From an uncultured Tateyamaria sp. (GTDB lineage: Bacteria; Pseudomonadota; Alphaproteobacteria; Rhodobacterales; Rhodobacteraceae): a DNA stretch of 64,000 nucleotides. Both the position numbers and the translations under genes were made by a program. Each line of letters starts with the position of its first letter. The stretch's first letter is position 1. The notes under the pieces were generated by a model, which did not search any database, was not told the DNA's origin, and saw only the letters and a list, made by a program, of their open reading frames with translations. Shown in pieces: positions 1 to 11,140 of this stretch. Location: contig NZ_CANNGP010000013.1 of the NCBI RefSeq assembly GCF_947504105.1, positions 1-64,000 of the forward strand, written 5' to 3'.

Positions 1-291
1 CGAAGCGGCCGATCCTTTGATGGTCATCAATGTGTCGCCCTTCTGGCATGTCAGGCCATCTGCGATATGAGTGACAATCTCAAGCGTCGGATCGACCAAC
101 CGAAAGGCAATCTCGGCGGCCTGCATGCCCGAGACACACGCATCTTCGCGTGCATTCAGCCGTGCGTCATAGGTGGTGTCTGACGGGATCACGGCGCGGG
201 TGGTCACATCGCCATAGCTACCAAGATCCTCCATCAACGCGTTGCGGATCATCGGTTCAAGAACAAGATCGGGGACGGATGAGAAACTCAT
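1..291 (-). CDS. nadC: Nicotinate-nucleotide pyrophosphorylase, N-terminal part (runs off the window)
   Basis: NadC condenses quinolinate with PRPP to give nicotinate mononucleotide, the third step of de novo NAD synthesis. Only the first 97 codons are present and the gene continues past base 1. The visible part carries the N-terminal signature MEDLGSYGDVTTRAV, matching the family's (L/V)xEDLGxxGDxT, followed by the barrel-sandwich segment that precedes the phosphoribosyltransferase barrel. The ATG at 291 overlaps the nadB stop by four bases (ATGA), so translation is probably coupled to nadB. It is the last recognisable gene of the thiC-thiO-thiD-nadA-nadB-nadC run. No frameshift is seen in the visible part. 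Confidence 0.9.
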   Translation of the reverse strand, partial: MSFSSVPDLVLEPMIRNALMEDLGSYGDVTTRAVIPSDTTYDARLNAREDACVSGMQAAEIAFRLVDPTLEIVTHIADGLTCQKGDTLMTIKGSAAS

Positions 292-1856
292 GACAGCTCC
301 TTACAAGCTTGCGCGCGGATGGCGAGCGCGTCGGACAGATACATTTCAGATCGTGTGCCGGGACCCGCGACAGGTTCGGGGAAGTCGGAGCGTTCATGCG
401 CGCCGCGGCTTTCTTCACGCACCAGCGCGCCAGCCGCGATCAGCGTGGCTGTGGCACACATGTTCAGGAAGGAAGGGCTGCTTCCATATGCCTTTTCCAG
501 CGAGGCGATGGTTTGAAGTGCCCTGGTCAGACCCTTGCGGTCCCGGACCACGCCGACCAGTTGGGTCATGGTCTCGCGCAGCTCTTTCACCGCATCCGGG
601 CAAGGGTGCTCGCCGCCCTCGTCGAAGGAAAGCTCAAGCAACGGGGCGTCTTTGTAGGATGCCAGAGTTTCCGCGATACCCTCGGCACAGATGCGGGCAT
701 AGACAAGTGCTTCCAGCAATCCGTTCGATGCCAAACGGTTTGCGCCGTGCAAACCTGTCGAGGAGGCCTCGCCGCAGACCCACAAGCCGTCAATGCTCGC
801 GCATCCCTTTTTGTCGGTGGCAATGCCTCCCATGTGGTAATGCGCGGCGGGGGCGACGGGGATCGGCTCTTTTGCGGGGTCAATGCCATTGCGCGCGCAG
901 TATTCCGCGACGGACGGGAATTGTGTTTTGATCGCCTCCCCCAGCACCTCGCGCGTGTCGAGCATTGGGCGATTACCCGCCTTCACCTCGGCATGGATCG
1001 CGCGGGCCACAACATCGCGCGGGGCCAGTTCGGCGTCCGGATGGATGGCCTGCATGAAGCGCTCGCCATGTTTGTTGATCAGGATCGCCCCTTCACCGCG
1101 CAGGGCCTCGGTCGCCAGGGGAGCCGGGTCTTCGCCCACATCCATGGCGGTCGGGTGGAACTGGACAAATTCGGCGTCAGTAATCAGCGCGCCGGTGCGT
1201 GCGGCCATGCCGATGACCTGTCCGCGGATGCGTGGCGGGTTCGTGGTCAGCGCATAAAGCCCGCCCGAGCCGCCGCCTGCCAGCAGGATCGCCGGGCTAC
1301 GCAGCATGACAGGAGCCGAGCGCCCTTCGCCTGCGTCCTGAATGGCGACCCCAGTGACGCGCCCGCCCTGAACTTCAAGCTCCAGCGCCATTGTGCCTTC
1401 CAGCACCTGGATCGACTGCGTCTCGCGCACCTGTTCGATCAGCGCGGCCATGATCTGAGCGCCCGCCTGATCCCCCTTGACCCGAACCACGCGGGCAAAG
1501 CTGTGCGCGGCCTCGCGCGACAACACATAGTCGCCGTCTTCGGTCCGGTCGAAGGGGGTGCCCATCGTTGTCAGATCAAGAATGTAGTCGCGCGCCTCGC
1601 GGGTGACGAGGTCCGCCACTTTCGGGTCAACCGTGCCTGCACCTGCATTCACGGTGTCATTGGCATGGTTTTCCGGGCTGTCATTGGCATCCATTGCTGC
1701 AGCCACACCACCCTGCGCCCAAGCCGAGCTTGCGCCTTCGCCCAAGGTTTCAGGCGAAATCATCACCACCGGGTGTGGCCCAAGTTTTAACGCGGCATAC
1801 AAGGCGCCCAGACCGGCGCCCACGATAACAACGCGGTCGGTGGTGATGGTTTTCAT
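288..1856 (-). CDS. nadB: L-aspartate oxidase
   Basis: FAD-dependent enzyme that oxidises L-aspartate to iminoaspartate for quinolinate synthesis. The 522-residue product is near normal family length. It opens with a dinucleotide-binding motif (VIVGAGLGALYAALKLG), has the serine/glycine-rich flavin segment SSAWAQGGVAAA near residue 45, the HPTA active-site segment in the middle, and the STGLHGANRLASNGLLEAL block near residue 375 shared with succinate dehydrogenase flavoproteins. It starts six bases after the nadA stop and overlaps nadC by four bases, so the three nad genes form one unit. The gene looks intact. That contrasts with its partner NadA, which must use the unstable iminoaspartate immediately and here lacks a domain. 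Confidence 0.96.
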   Translation of the reverse strand: MKTITTDRVVIVGAGLGALYAALKLGPHPVVMISPETLGEGASSAWAQGGVAAAMDANDSPENHANDTVNAGAGTVDPKVADLVTREARDYILDLTTMGTPFDRTEDGDYVLSREAAHSFARVVRVKGDQAGAQIMAALIEQVRETQSIQVLEGTMALELEVQGGRVTGVAIQDAGEGRSAPVMLRSPAILLAGGGSGGLYALTTNPPRIRGQVIGMAARTGALITDAEFVQFHPTAMDVGEDPAPLATEALRGEGAILINKHGERFMQAIHPDAELAPRDVVARAIHAEVKAGNRPMLDTREVLGEAIKTQFPSVAEYCARNGIDPAKEPIPVAPAAHYHMGGIATDKKGCASIDGLWVCGEASSTGLHGANRLASNGLLEALVYARICAEGIAETLASYKDAPLLELSFDEGGEHPCPDAVKELRETMTQLVGVVRDRKGLTRALQTIASLEKAYGSSPSFLNMCATATLIAAGALVREESRGAHERSDFPEPVAGPGTRSEMYLSDALAIRAQACKELS

Positions 1857-1862
1857 GTCAGA

Positions 1863-2711
1863 TCAGAGACCCAGTTTCTTCGACAGGTCGATCATGGCCT
1901 GCACGGAATGGCGGGCTTTTTCGGCCACTGCGGGATCAACCTCGACCTGATCATCCATCGTGTGCAGCACATAGAGGATCTTTTCGAGCGTGATCTTCTT
2001 CATGTAGGGGCACATGTTGCAGGGACCGACAAAGTCGACCTCGGGCAGTTCGTCAGCGATGTTCGACGCCATCGAGCATTCGGTGATCAACATCGCCTTC
2101 TCCGGCTTCTCGTCCGTTACGTATTTGATGATGCCACTGGTCGAGCCCGAGAAATCTGCCTCGGCCACCACGTCCGGCGGGCATTCCGGGTGGGCGATCA
2201 GGCGGGTGCCGGGATTCCATTCGCGGAAATCCCGCAGGTCATTTGCTGTGTATTGTTCGTGCACGATGCACGACCCAGGCCAATAGACGACATTCTTGTC
2301 TGCCTCGTTGGCAACGTTCTGCGCCAGATACTGATCAGGCGTCATAATGACGGTGTCGCTGTCCATCGCGTTCACGATCTGAACCGCGTTGGACGAGGTG
2401 CAGCAGATGTCCGAGGCCGCTTTCACCTCAGCGGTGGTGTTCACATAGGACACGACCGGCGCACTAGGGTATTTGGCGCGCATTTCTTCAATGCCCTCTG
2501 CTGTGATGCTTTCCGCCAGCGAACAGCCTGCCTCCATGTCCGGCATCAGCACTGTCTTCTCAGGGCTTAGTATTTTCGAGGTTTCGGCCATGAAGTGCAC
2601 ACCGGCCTGAACGATGATGTCTGCCTCGACCTCGCTGGCCAATTCAGGGGAAGGCATCAGATCATAGTGGTCCGAGAGTTTGTTGTTTCTCTTCGGTTGA
2701 TGAACATTCAT
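1863..2711 (-). CDS. nadA: Quinolinate synthase lacking its first domain
   Basis: NadA condenses iminoaspartate with dihydroxyacetone phosphate on a [4Fe-4S] cluster. Three cluster cysteines appear present: DMEAGCSLAES near residue 63, WPGSCIVHEQY near 150 and GPCNMCPYMK near 232. The protein is only 282 residues, against roughly 300-350 in relatives. The N-terminus runs from LMPSPELASEV straight into EADIIVQAGVHFMAE. In relatives about 65-70 residues lie between these two points, including the AHxY region and the VGDSL segment of domain 1 that line the active site. The join is in frame and both flanks look normal, so this reads as an internal deletion rather than a wrong start. The ATG at 2711 overlaps the thiD stop. 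The cause may be a real deletion or an assembly error; activity is doubtful. Confidence 0.9.
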   Translation of the reverse strand: MNVHQPKRNNKLSDHYDLMPSPELASEVEADIIVQAGVHFMAETSKILSPEKTVLMPDMEAGCSLAESITAEGIEEMRAKYPSAPVVSYVNTTAEVKAASDICCTSSNAVQIVNAMDSDTVIMTPDQYLAQNVANEADKNVVYWPGSCIVHEQYTANDLRDFREWNPGTRLIAHPECPPDVVAEADFSGSTSGIIKYVTDEKPEKAMLITECSMASNIADELPEVDFVGPCNMCPYMKKITLEKILYVLHTMDDQVEVDPAVAEKARHSVQAMIDLSKKLGL

Positions 2712-3531
2712 ACCTGTCGCCTTGCTTCGCGGATAGGGGTGGATAGTTCATCGGTTCTGTCAGTGTCCAGTGGACCTTTCAGCAAGCGCCGGTTTTCAGG
2801 ACGCCCGGTATCGGTGAAACCGGCCACGGCTTCGCGGAGACAGTCATGAATGAACGTTTTTGCGGTTTCGCAGGCCAGATCAAGGTCGTTTCCCTGAGCA
2901 AGTCCGCAGGCTATTGCCGTGGCCAATGTGCAGCCTGTGCCGCGTCTGGTTGCGTCAAGCCTCGGAGCCGCGAAGGTGTGGCGCGCTGTCGTGGCGAACA
3001 GATGATCGACAGAGGTTTCGCCCGACGCATGGCCTCCCTTGATCAACACGGCCTGCGCCCCTTTGGACAAAAACCATTCCGCCTGGGTCGCGATCTCGGC
3101 GTCGGTCTGCGCTATGAGGCAGCCTGAAAGTGTCGCTGCCTCAAGGAGGTTCGGCGTGACGACATGAGCCAGAGAGAACAGCACATCCGGAAACCGCCCT
3201 GACATCAGTTGCCGGCCAGAGCTGGAAGCCAATACCGGGTCAAGAACGATGGGGCATGATTGGCCCTGAATGGCGTGACCCACCGCGCTGGCGGTTTCCT
3301 CATTACCCAGCATACCGATCTTGATGGCAGCAGGACTTGTGGTGGCCAGTGCGCTATCGATCTGGCTGGCGATCAGTTCAGGAGGCATGATCTGCATGTC
3401 GGACACCATTGAATCTGATTGCGCAGTGACGACGGGAAGACCCTTGCAACCGAGTGTCTGCGCCACAACCGCGTCACGTGTCAGACCAGCGCCTCCGCTG
3501 CTGTCCGTGCCGCCTATGATCACGACAGGCT

Positions 3532-3535
<4 letters not shown>
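2708..3535 (-). CDS. thiD: Hydroxymethylpyrimidine/phosphomethylpyrimidine kinase
   Basis: ThiD phosphorylates HMP to HMP-P and then HMP-PP, the pyrimidine half of thiamine. The 275-residue protein shows the ribokinase-fold hallmarks: the opening VIIGGTDSSGGAGLTRD, VLDPVLASSSG near residue 98, and the anion-hole/catalytic stretch ATRRGTGCTLATAIACGLAQG near 190. Length and motifs are normal. It lies between thiO and nadA with four-base overlaps on both sides (ATGA at each junction), so it is embedded in a co-translated operon. With ThiC it forms a complete HMP branch. The thiazole branch that normally sits between thiO and thiD in related bacteria is missing here. Confidence 0.93.
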
Positions 3536-6181
<2,646 letters not shown>

Positions 6182-6189
6182 TAGGTCGA

Positions 6190-6747
6190 CTATAGAACGG
6201 AACATCCGGATTGTGAAGTTGCGCGTCTCGTCGGTCAGAACAATCCTCCGCGAATGTGCGGTTTCGGTTTGGGCAAAACCCACACCGGCGAATGACCGGA
6301 TTGGCGACTCGCGCTGCGTCGCAACCACAAACGTGCCGCGTTTCCGAGCGAATGCTGCGCCAGCAATTGCAGCAGGTGCACAAGGCCGCTTTGTCCCGCA
6401 TTGTGTGAGTTCGACCCGCATCAGTTTTTGCTTTTGCGGCGAATGTCGGCAATGCGGGCTGCAACCGCAGTATCGGGGGACTGGGTCGGATATCGTCTGT
6501 GGGTGGCTCCTGCATTGCAAGAGTTTTTTGCGCGATTGTTGCGGTCGTTTTTGTCAGTACCGTCGTCTGTCCGGCCTGTTTGTGCGGTGGTGTTCCGCCT
6601 GCCTTGATGAATTCCGCGATCGAGGTTCCAATCGGCTTGTCGACCTTAGGAGAGGGCCGCTGACATTCCCGGAGTGTCCATGCTCTTGGTTGACTTACTT
6701 TCGCATCATCACTTCAACGTCTTGCATTTCGTAGGCAGCTGGCGCGG
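6190..6747 (+). other. Gene-poor stretch between the TPP riboswitch and the IS110 remnant
   Basis: No reading frame here has a convincing start, ribosome site or family resemblance on either strand. The part nearest 6747 probably includes the 3' flank of the IS110 copy. The rest resembles ordinary low-information intergenic sequence. The thiC promoter should lie in the part nearest 6190, but no clear -35/-10 pair stands out. Confidence 0.5.
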
Positions 6748-7608
6748 TTAGAACGCGGGCTGTCGATATTCCTGTTTCTTCCTCAGCATCGCCCAGATGA
6801 TCCTGGCTGCCTTATTCGCCATTGCAGTCGTGGCCAGCCGGAACGGCTTGTCAGCGATGATCTTCGCTGTCCAGAGATCGACTTTCTCTGGCGAACGATT
6901 CGTCATGACCGCGCACGACGTCATGCCGACGACCAGCAGCTTCCGGATATAGTGATCGCCTTTCTTGGTGATCTTGCCCAATCGTTCCTTTCCGCCACTC
7001 GATTTATTGAGTGGGGTGAGGCCTAGCCAAGCGGCCAGATCACGACTTGTCCGGAACTGATGCGCGTCACCGATTGTCGCGACAATCGCTGAGGCGGTGA
7101 TCGGTCCTATACCTGGCATACGCATCAACCTGCGCGCATCCACATTGAGTAGCGCGTGTTGCTCAATCATTTTGGAATAACCTTCGATGCGCTCGTTCAG
7201 GCCGATGAACTGATAGCACTGAATGCCGAGCATGCCGTTGACGATCTCCGGCATGTCCGGGTGGTCACCACCCAGGTGACGCGTTGCAAAGGCCGTGACT
7301 GCTTCGATTCCGATGGGCAGGATATGCCCGAACTCGCGCGGCAAGCTGCGGATCATGTTGGCCATCTGCGTGCGTTGTCGGATTGCCAGATCCCGCGTGC
7401 GATGGATTGAGAGAATGGCCTGCTCCTCCTCCGTCTTGATCTCGACAAACCGCATGGTCGGGCGACGAACGGCTTCACAGATCGCTTCCGCATCAACGGC
7501 ATCATTCTTGCCACGCTTCACATAGGGTTTGACGTAGCCAGCTGGCATCAGTTTCATGTCGTGGCCAAGCTTGGATAGCTGGCGTCCCCAGTGATGGGAC
7601 GACCCGCA
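6748..7608 (-). pseudogene. 5'-truncated IS110-family transposase
   Basis: IS110 transposases are DEDD recombinases with an N-terminal RuvC-like domain and a C-terminal serine-containing Tnp_20 domain. The downstream part is intact: MKLMPAGYVKPYVKRGKND, the helix-hairpin-helix stretch MRMPGIGPITASAIVATIG, and AAWLGLTPLNKSSGGKERLG with the conserved serine. Upstream of the first ATG (7557), similarity continues in frame through CGSSHHWGRQLSKLGHD to about 7608, where a stop ends it. Roughly the first 60-70 residues, including the first catalytic acid, are therefore missing. The break abuts the end of a phage-like gene. It is an inactive remnant unless supplied in trans. Confidence 0.85.
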
Positions 7609-8370
7609 TTACCCACACGCCGATCTCGCATAGCGTCCGTCCAGTCTTGCAGCGTGTCAGATGCAAGGAGAGCCGCGCCAACGCCAGTCAGAGCGCGCAA
7701 GCCGCGTATCGCTTCGGCAGGGTCTAGAGCCGGAACACCGCCTGCCGTGGGTGCAAAGTCAGCAAGCACAACATTGCTCTGAACTCCCGGTACAACAGGT
7801 TCAGCATAGCACCGGCAATTGTGCTCCTCGCCTGGATGCCCGCCTTCTGGGGAGCTGTCCCATCGGAAAACCCGGTCATCAAAGGCGGCGTGGCTGTCAC
7901 GAACTTTGGCATCATCTTGCGAGCGCCAGATGTACTGTACAATCTCGAGGTCTTCCTGCCGGAGCTGGTTGATTAACCCGGCGAAAGCACGCAGCAGCCG
8001 TTCTTCCATGGCCGTTCGCAGTGGCCGCAGTCGCTGTTGGTGGTTTTGGTATTCGCTGAGAATGCTTTCCATGCGCACGTCCCATGCGCTCAAAGCTTCT
8101 TCTTTGGCATCTGACACATCCCTCAGATCGGATGCGGATACAGTTGGGACTGTGTCAGGCGGTGTTAGCGCGTTCAGGAGCATCCGAGTGTTTTCGGAAA
8201 TCACCTGATCGAGGCGTTCGCTGAATTCGGCCCCTTAGAGCGGAATAGTTTGGGAACGTCGATTTGAGTGCCAATCCTAGACGACGACCAACGATACGGC
8301 CATCGCGCTGTGCAATAACATACTGGCCGTTGCCGCCATGCCTGAGGAAATCGCCGAAACTGTGTTGCAT
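7554..8370 (-). pseudogene. Phage Mu F-like head morphogenesis protein remnant
   Basis: The clearest region, near 7800-7900 on the minus strand, reads YIWRSQDDAKVRDSHAAFDD then RVFRWDSSPEGGHPGEEHNC and RCYAE. This is the signature of Mu gpF-like minor head proteins, which join the portal during capsid assembly. The main frame runs from a possible GTG at 8204 to 7554. An in-frame stop lies just upstream. A second frame begins at ATG 8370 behind a GGAGG ribosome site and could join the main frame by a one-base shift near 8237, so the gene may carry a frameshift. Its 3' end runs about 50 bases into the IS110 remnant and the natural C-terminus is lost. No other phage gene is present nearby, so this is an isolated prophage scrap. 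Confidence 0.7.
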
Positions 8371-8937
8371 GGAACCTCCGCGTACGTGCGGAACAGGTTC
8401 TATTCATTATTGGTAAAGGAAGCCTAAGATCACCGTTCGCCATGTTCTCATCAAGCGCAACGAGGAGGCAGATGTTTACGCGCAAGATGGTCAAAAACCC
8501 TATGACAATACCTATGCGTCAAAAACGGTCGTTTTTGACCGTGTGCGCTGCGCAGCCCCAGATCAATCCCTTAGCGATGACAAAAACCCTCGGCAAAAGC
8601 TTTGCGGTTTTGGCAGGTTTTTGCCCGGAGTAATGATGGATAGCCGCCACTTTTCAATGCCCGCTTCCGGGAACGCTGCGGCGCAGCACCGGATGGCACG
8701 TCCAAGGTCCGGAATGGGCCGTGCGTATCCAGTACCGCCCAAACTTTGCAATTTTGCAGTGTCCGCTTTCTGCGCATTGCGAATTTTTGTTGTTGAGCCG
8801 AAGGTCAGAAATCTCCCAGAATGAAGAGTATCCTCTCTCCAAACCCTAACAAACGGTAAAACCGTCTCTATAACCCATTGAAATCCCATGATCCGAAATC
8901 TGTCCCACCATGGGACACCTGATTTCTCCGGGGCCCA
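8371..8937 (+). other. Gene-poor stretch between the phage remnant and arfB
   Basis: I see no supported gene on either strand. Short open frames exist but lack ribosome sites and family resemblance. The segment nearest 8400 may be decayed phage sequence. The remainder resembles ordinary intergenic DNA. Confidence 0.5.
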
Positions 8938-9354
8938 TCACTCCTCGATCCGGCCCCTCAGGGCCTTCACGTCCCCCCGCATTTTCTTGGCCTTCAATCT
9001 GCGTTTTTTTGACCCCAAAGTCGGCTTCGTCGCGATCCTTTTTTTCGGCGCCACCAACGCCTTCCGGATCAGATCCACCAGCCTTTGCCGGGCAATGTCC
9101 CGGTTTCTGGCCTGGCTGCGCGTCTCATCACATTGAATGATCAGCGCCCCCTCGGTCGTCCAGCGCCGCCCCGCCAGGCGCTTGAGCCGTGTCTTGACCG
9201 GGCAGGGAAGGGACGGGGAGCGTTCGGCCTCGAACCGCAGTTCAACGGCCGTCGCCACCTTGTTCACATTCTGCCCACCGGGCCCGGAGGCGCGCACAAA
9301 CTGCTCGCTCAGTTCCCAATCCTCAATGGTGATGTCGTCATCAATCCGCAACAT
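8938..9354 (-). CDS. arfB: Alternative ribosome-rescue factor B (peptidyl-tRNA hydrolase)
   Basis: ArfB (YaeJ) enters ribosomes stalled at mRNA 3' ends and hydrolyses the peptidyl-tRNA. The 138-residue protein has the catalytic GGQ motif in VRASGPGGQNVNKVATAVEL (about residues 22-41) and a long basic C-terminal tail (PKKRIATKPTLGSKKRRLKA) that enters the empty mRNA channel. Length is typical for the family. It is preceded on the same strand by an intrinsic terminator (9384-9411) and an 18-codon open frame with an extreme Shine-Dalgarno. It may therefore be expressed partly by read-through of that unit, or from its own promoter in the short gap. Confidence 0.94.
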   Translation of the reverse strand: MLRIDDDITIEDWELSEQFVRASGPGGQNVNKVATAVELRFEAERSPSLPCPVKTRLKRLAGRRWTTEGALIIQCDETRSQARNRDIARQRLVDLIRKALVAPKKRIATKPTLGSKKRRLKAKKMRGDVKALRGRIEE

Positions 9355-9383
9355 AGCCTTGGATACACCGAGTGGCGCGCACG

Positions 9384-9411
9384 AAAAAGGGCCACCCGAT
9401 GGGCGGCCCTT
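9384..9411 (-). terminator. Intrinsic terminator upstream of arfB
   Basis: AAGGGCC (9387-9393) pairs with GGCCCTT (9405-9411), with an inner CCC/GGG extension and one A-C mismatch. On the minus strand the stem is followed by a run of five U (complement of 9384-9388). It closes the transcript carrying yhhQ and/or the 18-codon frame, 30 bases before the arfB start. Confidence 0.82.
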
Positions 9412-9484
9412 CTCGAAATGTTTCGGAGGTTGTGCCGGTTAGATCAACCGACCAACTTGGCGGTCTGCACCGCGAAGGACTGCC

Positions 9485-9541
9485 TTAGCAGGAGACCTCC
9501 CAAGCTGTTCCGACACCTCTCTCCAATACCTTTCTCGACAC
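9485..9541 (-). CDS. 18-codon mini-ORF with a perfect extended Shine-Dalgarno
   Basis: A GTG at 9541 opens an 18-residue frame, MSRKVLERGVGTAWEVSC, ending in TAA at 9485. The bases just upstream read GAAAGGAGGTGATCCAG. This is an exact 17-base complement of the 16S rRNA 3' tail of alphaproteobacteria (CTGGATCACCTCCTTTC), far longer than an ordinary ribosome site. Downstream lie a 7-bp hairpin (9434-9452), a CCTCC that could pair with the Shine-Dalgarno (complement of 9425-9429), and an intrinsic terminator. A TTGACT (complement of 9599-9604) could be a -35 element, but no good -10 is seen. I do not recognise the peptide. It could be a leader peptide, a small secreted or modified peptide, or part of a dual-function RNA. 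Confidence 0.6.
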   Translation of the reverse strand: MSRKVLERGVGTAWEVSC

Positions 9542-9609
9542 TGGATCACCTCCTTTCAAATGTTGAACTCAAGGTGATGGTGGCACAGCGCCGGTAAAAG
9601 TCAACTGAT

Positions 9610-10242
9610 TTAGGTGGCAGTGCCCGCGCGGGCGGTTACCCACCGGAAAGGTGCCAATGCAATAAGCGCCAGGGTCAGTTTCACCATCCAGTCCGCCACG
9701 GCGAGCGACACCCAAAGTGGCGCTTCGGGACCAACACCCAGCATCGGGAGGACTTCGCCCGCCCATGACACATCGTTGCCGGGCTCAAGCCATGTCAGGC
9801 TGGCTGAGAATGCGAGGGTAAAGAAAATGGCCGTGTCGACCGAACTGCCGATGATGGTCGAGGCCAGCGGCGCTTTCCACCATGTGCCGTTGCGCAGTGC
9901 GGAAAAGATGCCGACGTCCAGCAATTGGGCCGTCAGGAAGGCGAGGCCAGAACCAATGGCGATGCGGAAGGTCACGGCGGGGTAGGTGAACCCGTCACCC
10001 TGCAACATGATCTGGGTGCCGATGAGCGAGCAGAACACGCCAACGATGAAGCCGACAAAGACGACCGTGCGGGCTGGGCCTGCGCCATAGACCCGGTTCA
10101 TGATGTCCGTCACCAGGAAGGCCAGCGGGTAGGTGAATGCTCCCCATGTCAGCCAATTTCCAAACAGGTATTGAACAAGGATGTTCGAGGCCACGACGAT
10201 CATGGCCATGGCAATGATGCCGGGAAGGTGTGCGCGTGTCAT
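9610..10242 (-). CDS. yhhQ: Queuosine precursor transporter (VUT family)
   Basis: YhhQ-type proteins import preQ0/preQ1, precursors of the tRNA nucleoside queuosine. The 210-residue product begins MTRAHLPGIIAMAMIVVASN and has about six hydrophobic segments. The family signature appears in LTWGAFTYPLAFLVTDIMNR. The ATG at 10242 is chosen because the conserved first membrane helix starts there; an upstream in-frame extension overlaps the preceding gene and has no family character. The protein sits in the inner membrane. It follows the esterase-like gene by 64 bases on the same strand. No queuosine biosynthesis gene is next to it. Confidence 0.88.
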   Translation of the reverse strand: MTRAHLPGIIAMAMIVVASNILVQYLFGNWLTWGAFTYPLAFLVTDIMNRVYGAGPARTVVFVGFIVGVFCSLIGTQIMLQGDGFTYPAVTFRIAIGSGLAFLTAQLLDVGIFSALRNGTWWKAPLASTIIGSSVDTAIFFTLAFSASLTWLEPGNDVSWAGEVLPMLGVGPEAPLWVSLAVADWMVKLTLALIALAPFRWVTARAGTAT

Positions 10243-10306
10243 ATCTGGTGCCCGTTTTTGCAAGGTAGCGGCGACTTGGCCCGGCAACATGCCGGACGGG
10301 CGCCTC

Positions 10307-11140
10307 TTAGTCGCAGGTGGCGCCGCCCGCAAGGGTTTCCGTGAGGGCGTATTCAACCAGTTCTGTGCGCTGAACCGATATGAAGTTGTCATCTGAGACC
10401 ATCGTCAGGCAGGTTGCGCCGCTGTCTGACTGCCAGATCGCCAAGCCTTCAAGATTGTCATGCCGTCCCGCACCGGTGGTCAGCAGCGTTTCGGCAGGTG
10501 TGTCTGGTTGGCTGGGATCCATACGGCGTATCCGGTTGCGAAAACCAAGAGGCGTGAATGTACGTTCCAGGATATAGAGCCGCCCATCCGGTCCGATATC
10601 CGCGCCTGCAGGCAAGAATGGCCCCGTGCGCGGCAAGGTTGCAATGATGTCCCAAGTGCCGTTTCGAAAGCGATAGATCGGGAACGGGCGCGCCAGATCA
10701 CCCGACCGTTCCGGCAGCGTATAGAGCGTGCCGTCGTCATCCGCGGCCAGTGCCTCTAGCGACCCATTCGGATGGTATGTTGCGAAATCCGGGTGAGGGG
10801 GGATCCGCGTGCCATCCTGTGCAGCAATGGCCGCTGGCCCTTCGTAGCTGAAATACAGTGTGTCCCCGGCACGCGCCAACCCTTCGCTGTCGCGCTTAGG
10901 ATAGGGTTGTCGGACCGGTTCAATCGTTACGCTGCCAGTTGAACGGTTCAAGATCAGCGCAGAGGCCATACCCCGATCCGATAGAACGATTGCCGAATTC
11001 GGATCCGACATCTCAATAGCGGACAGGCCGCCAAAATCCTGCCGGTCCGATCTGAGCGGCCAGCTTTGGATGAAGGTGAGCGGTTCGGCAAACGCAGCTG
11101 TTGCCGACAGGATCAGCGCGAGGCCAAAACGCCAGAGCAT
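10307..11140 (-). CDS. Secreted esterase-like activity of phytase family protein
   Basis: The 277-residue product starts with a Sec signal peptide (MLWRFGLALILSATAAFAEP, cleavage after AFA). The mature part has repeated beta-propeller-like strands: FGGLSAIEM, NSAIVLSDRG, SEGLARAGDTLYFSYEG, LYTLPERSG and ADIGPDGRLYILER. This fits the esterase-like phytase family (PF13449), common in proteobacteria and of uncertain substrate. The ATG at 11140 is chosen because it begins the signal peptide; it overlaps the 3' end of mepA by 28 bases. It probably acts in the periplasm. Phytase or esterase activity is not established for this subgroup. Confidence 0.75.
   Translation of the reverse strand: MLWRFGLALILSATAAFAEPLTFIQSWPLRSDRQDFGGLSAIEMSDPNSAIVLSDRGMASALILNRSTGSVTIEPVRQPYPKRDSEGLARAGDTLYFSYEGPAAIAAQDGTRIPPHPDFATYHPNGSLEALAADDDGTLYTLPERSGDLARPFPIYRFRNGTWDIIATLPRTGPFLPAGADIGPDGRLYILERTFTPLGFRNRIRRMDPSQPDTPAETLLTTGAGRHDNLEGLAIWQSDSGATCLTMVSDDNFISVQRTELVEYALTETLAGGATCD

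Noticed and set aside
309-1790. Long plus-strand open frame opposite nadB
   Set aside because: It is the complement of a clear L-aspartate oxidase; its protein has no family character and no ribosome site. GC-rich genes often leave such antisense frames.
8442-8824. Plus-strand frames between the phage remnant and arfB
   Set aside because: Methionine- and arginine-rich translations without ribosome sites or homology; likely decayed or intergenic DNA.
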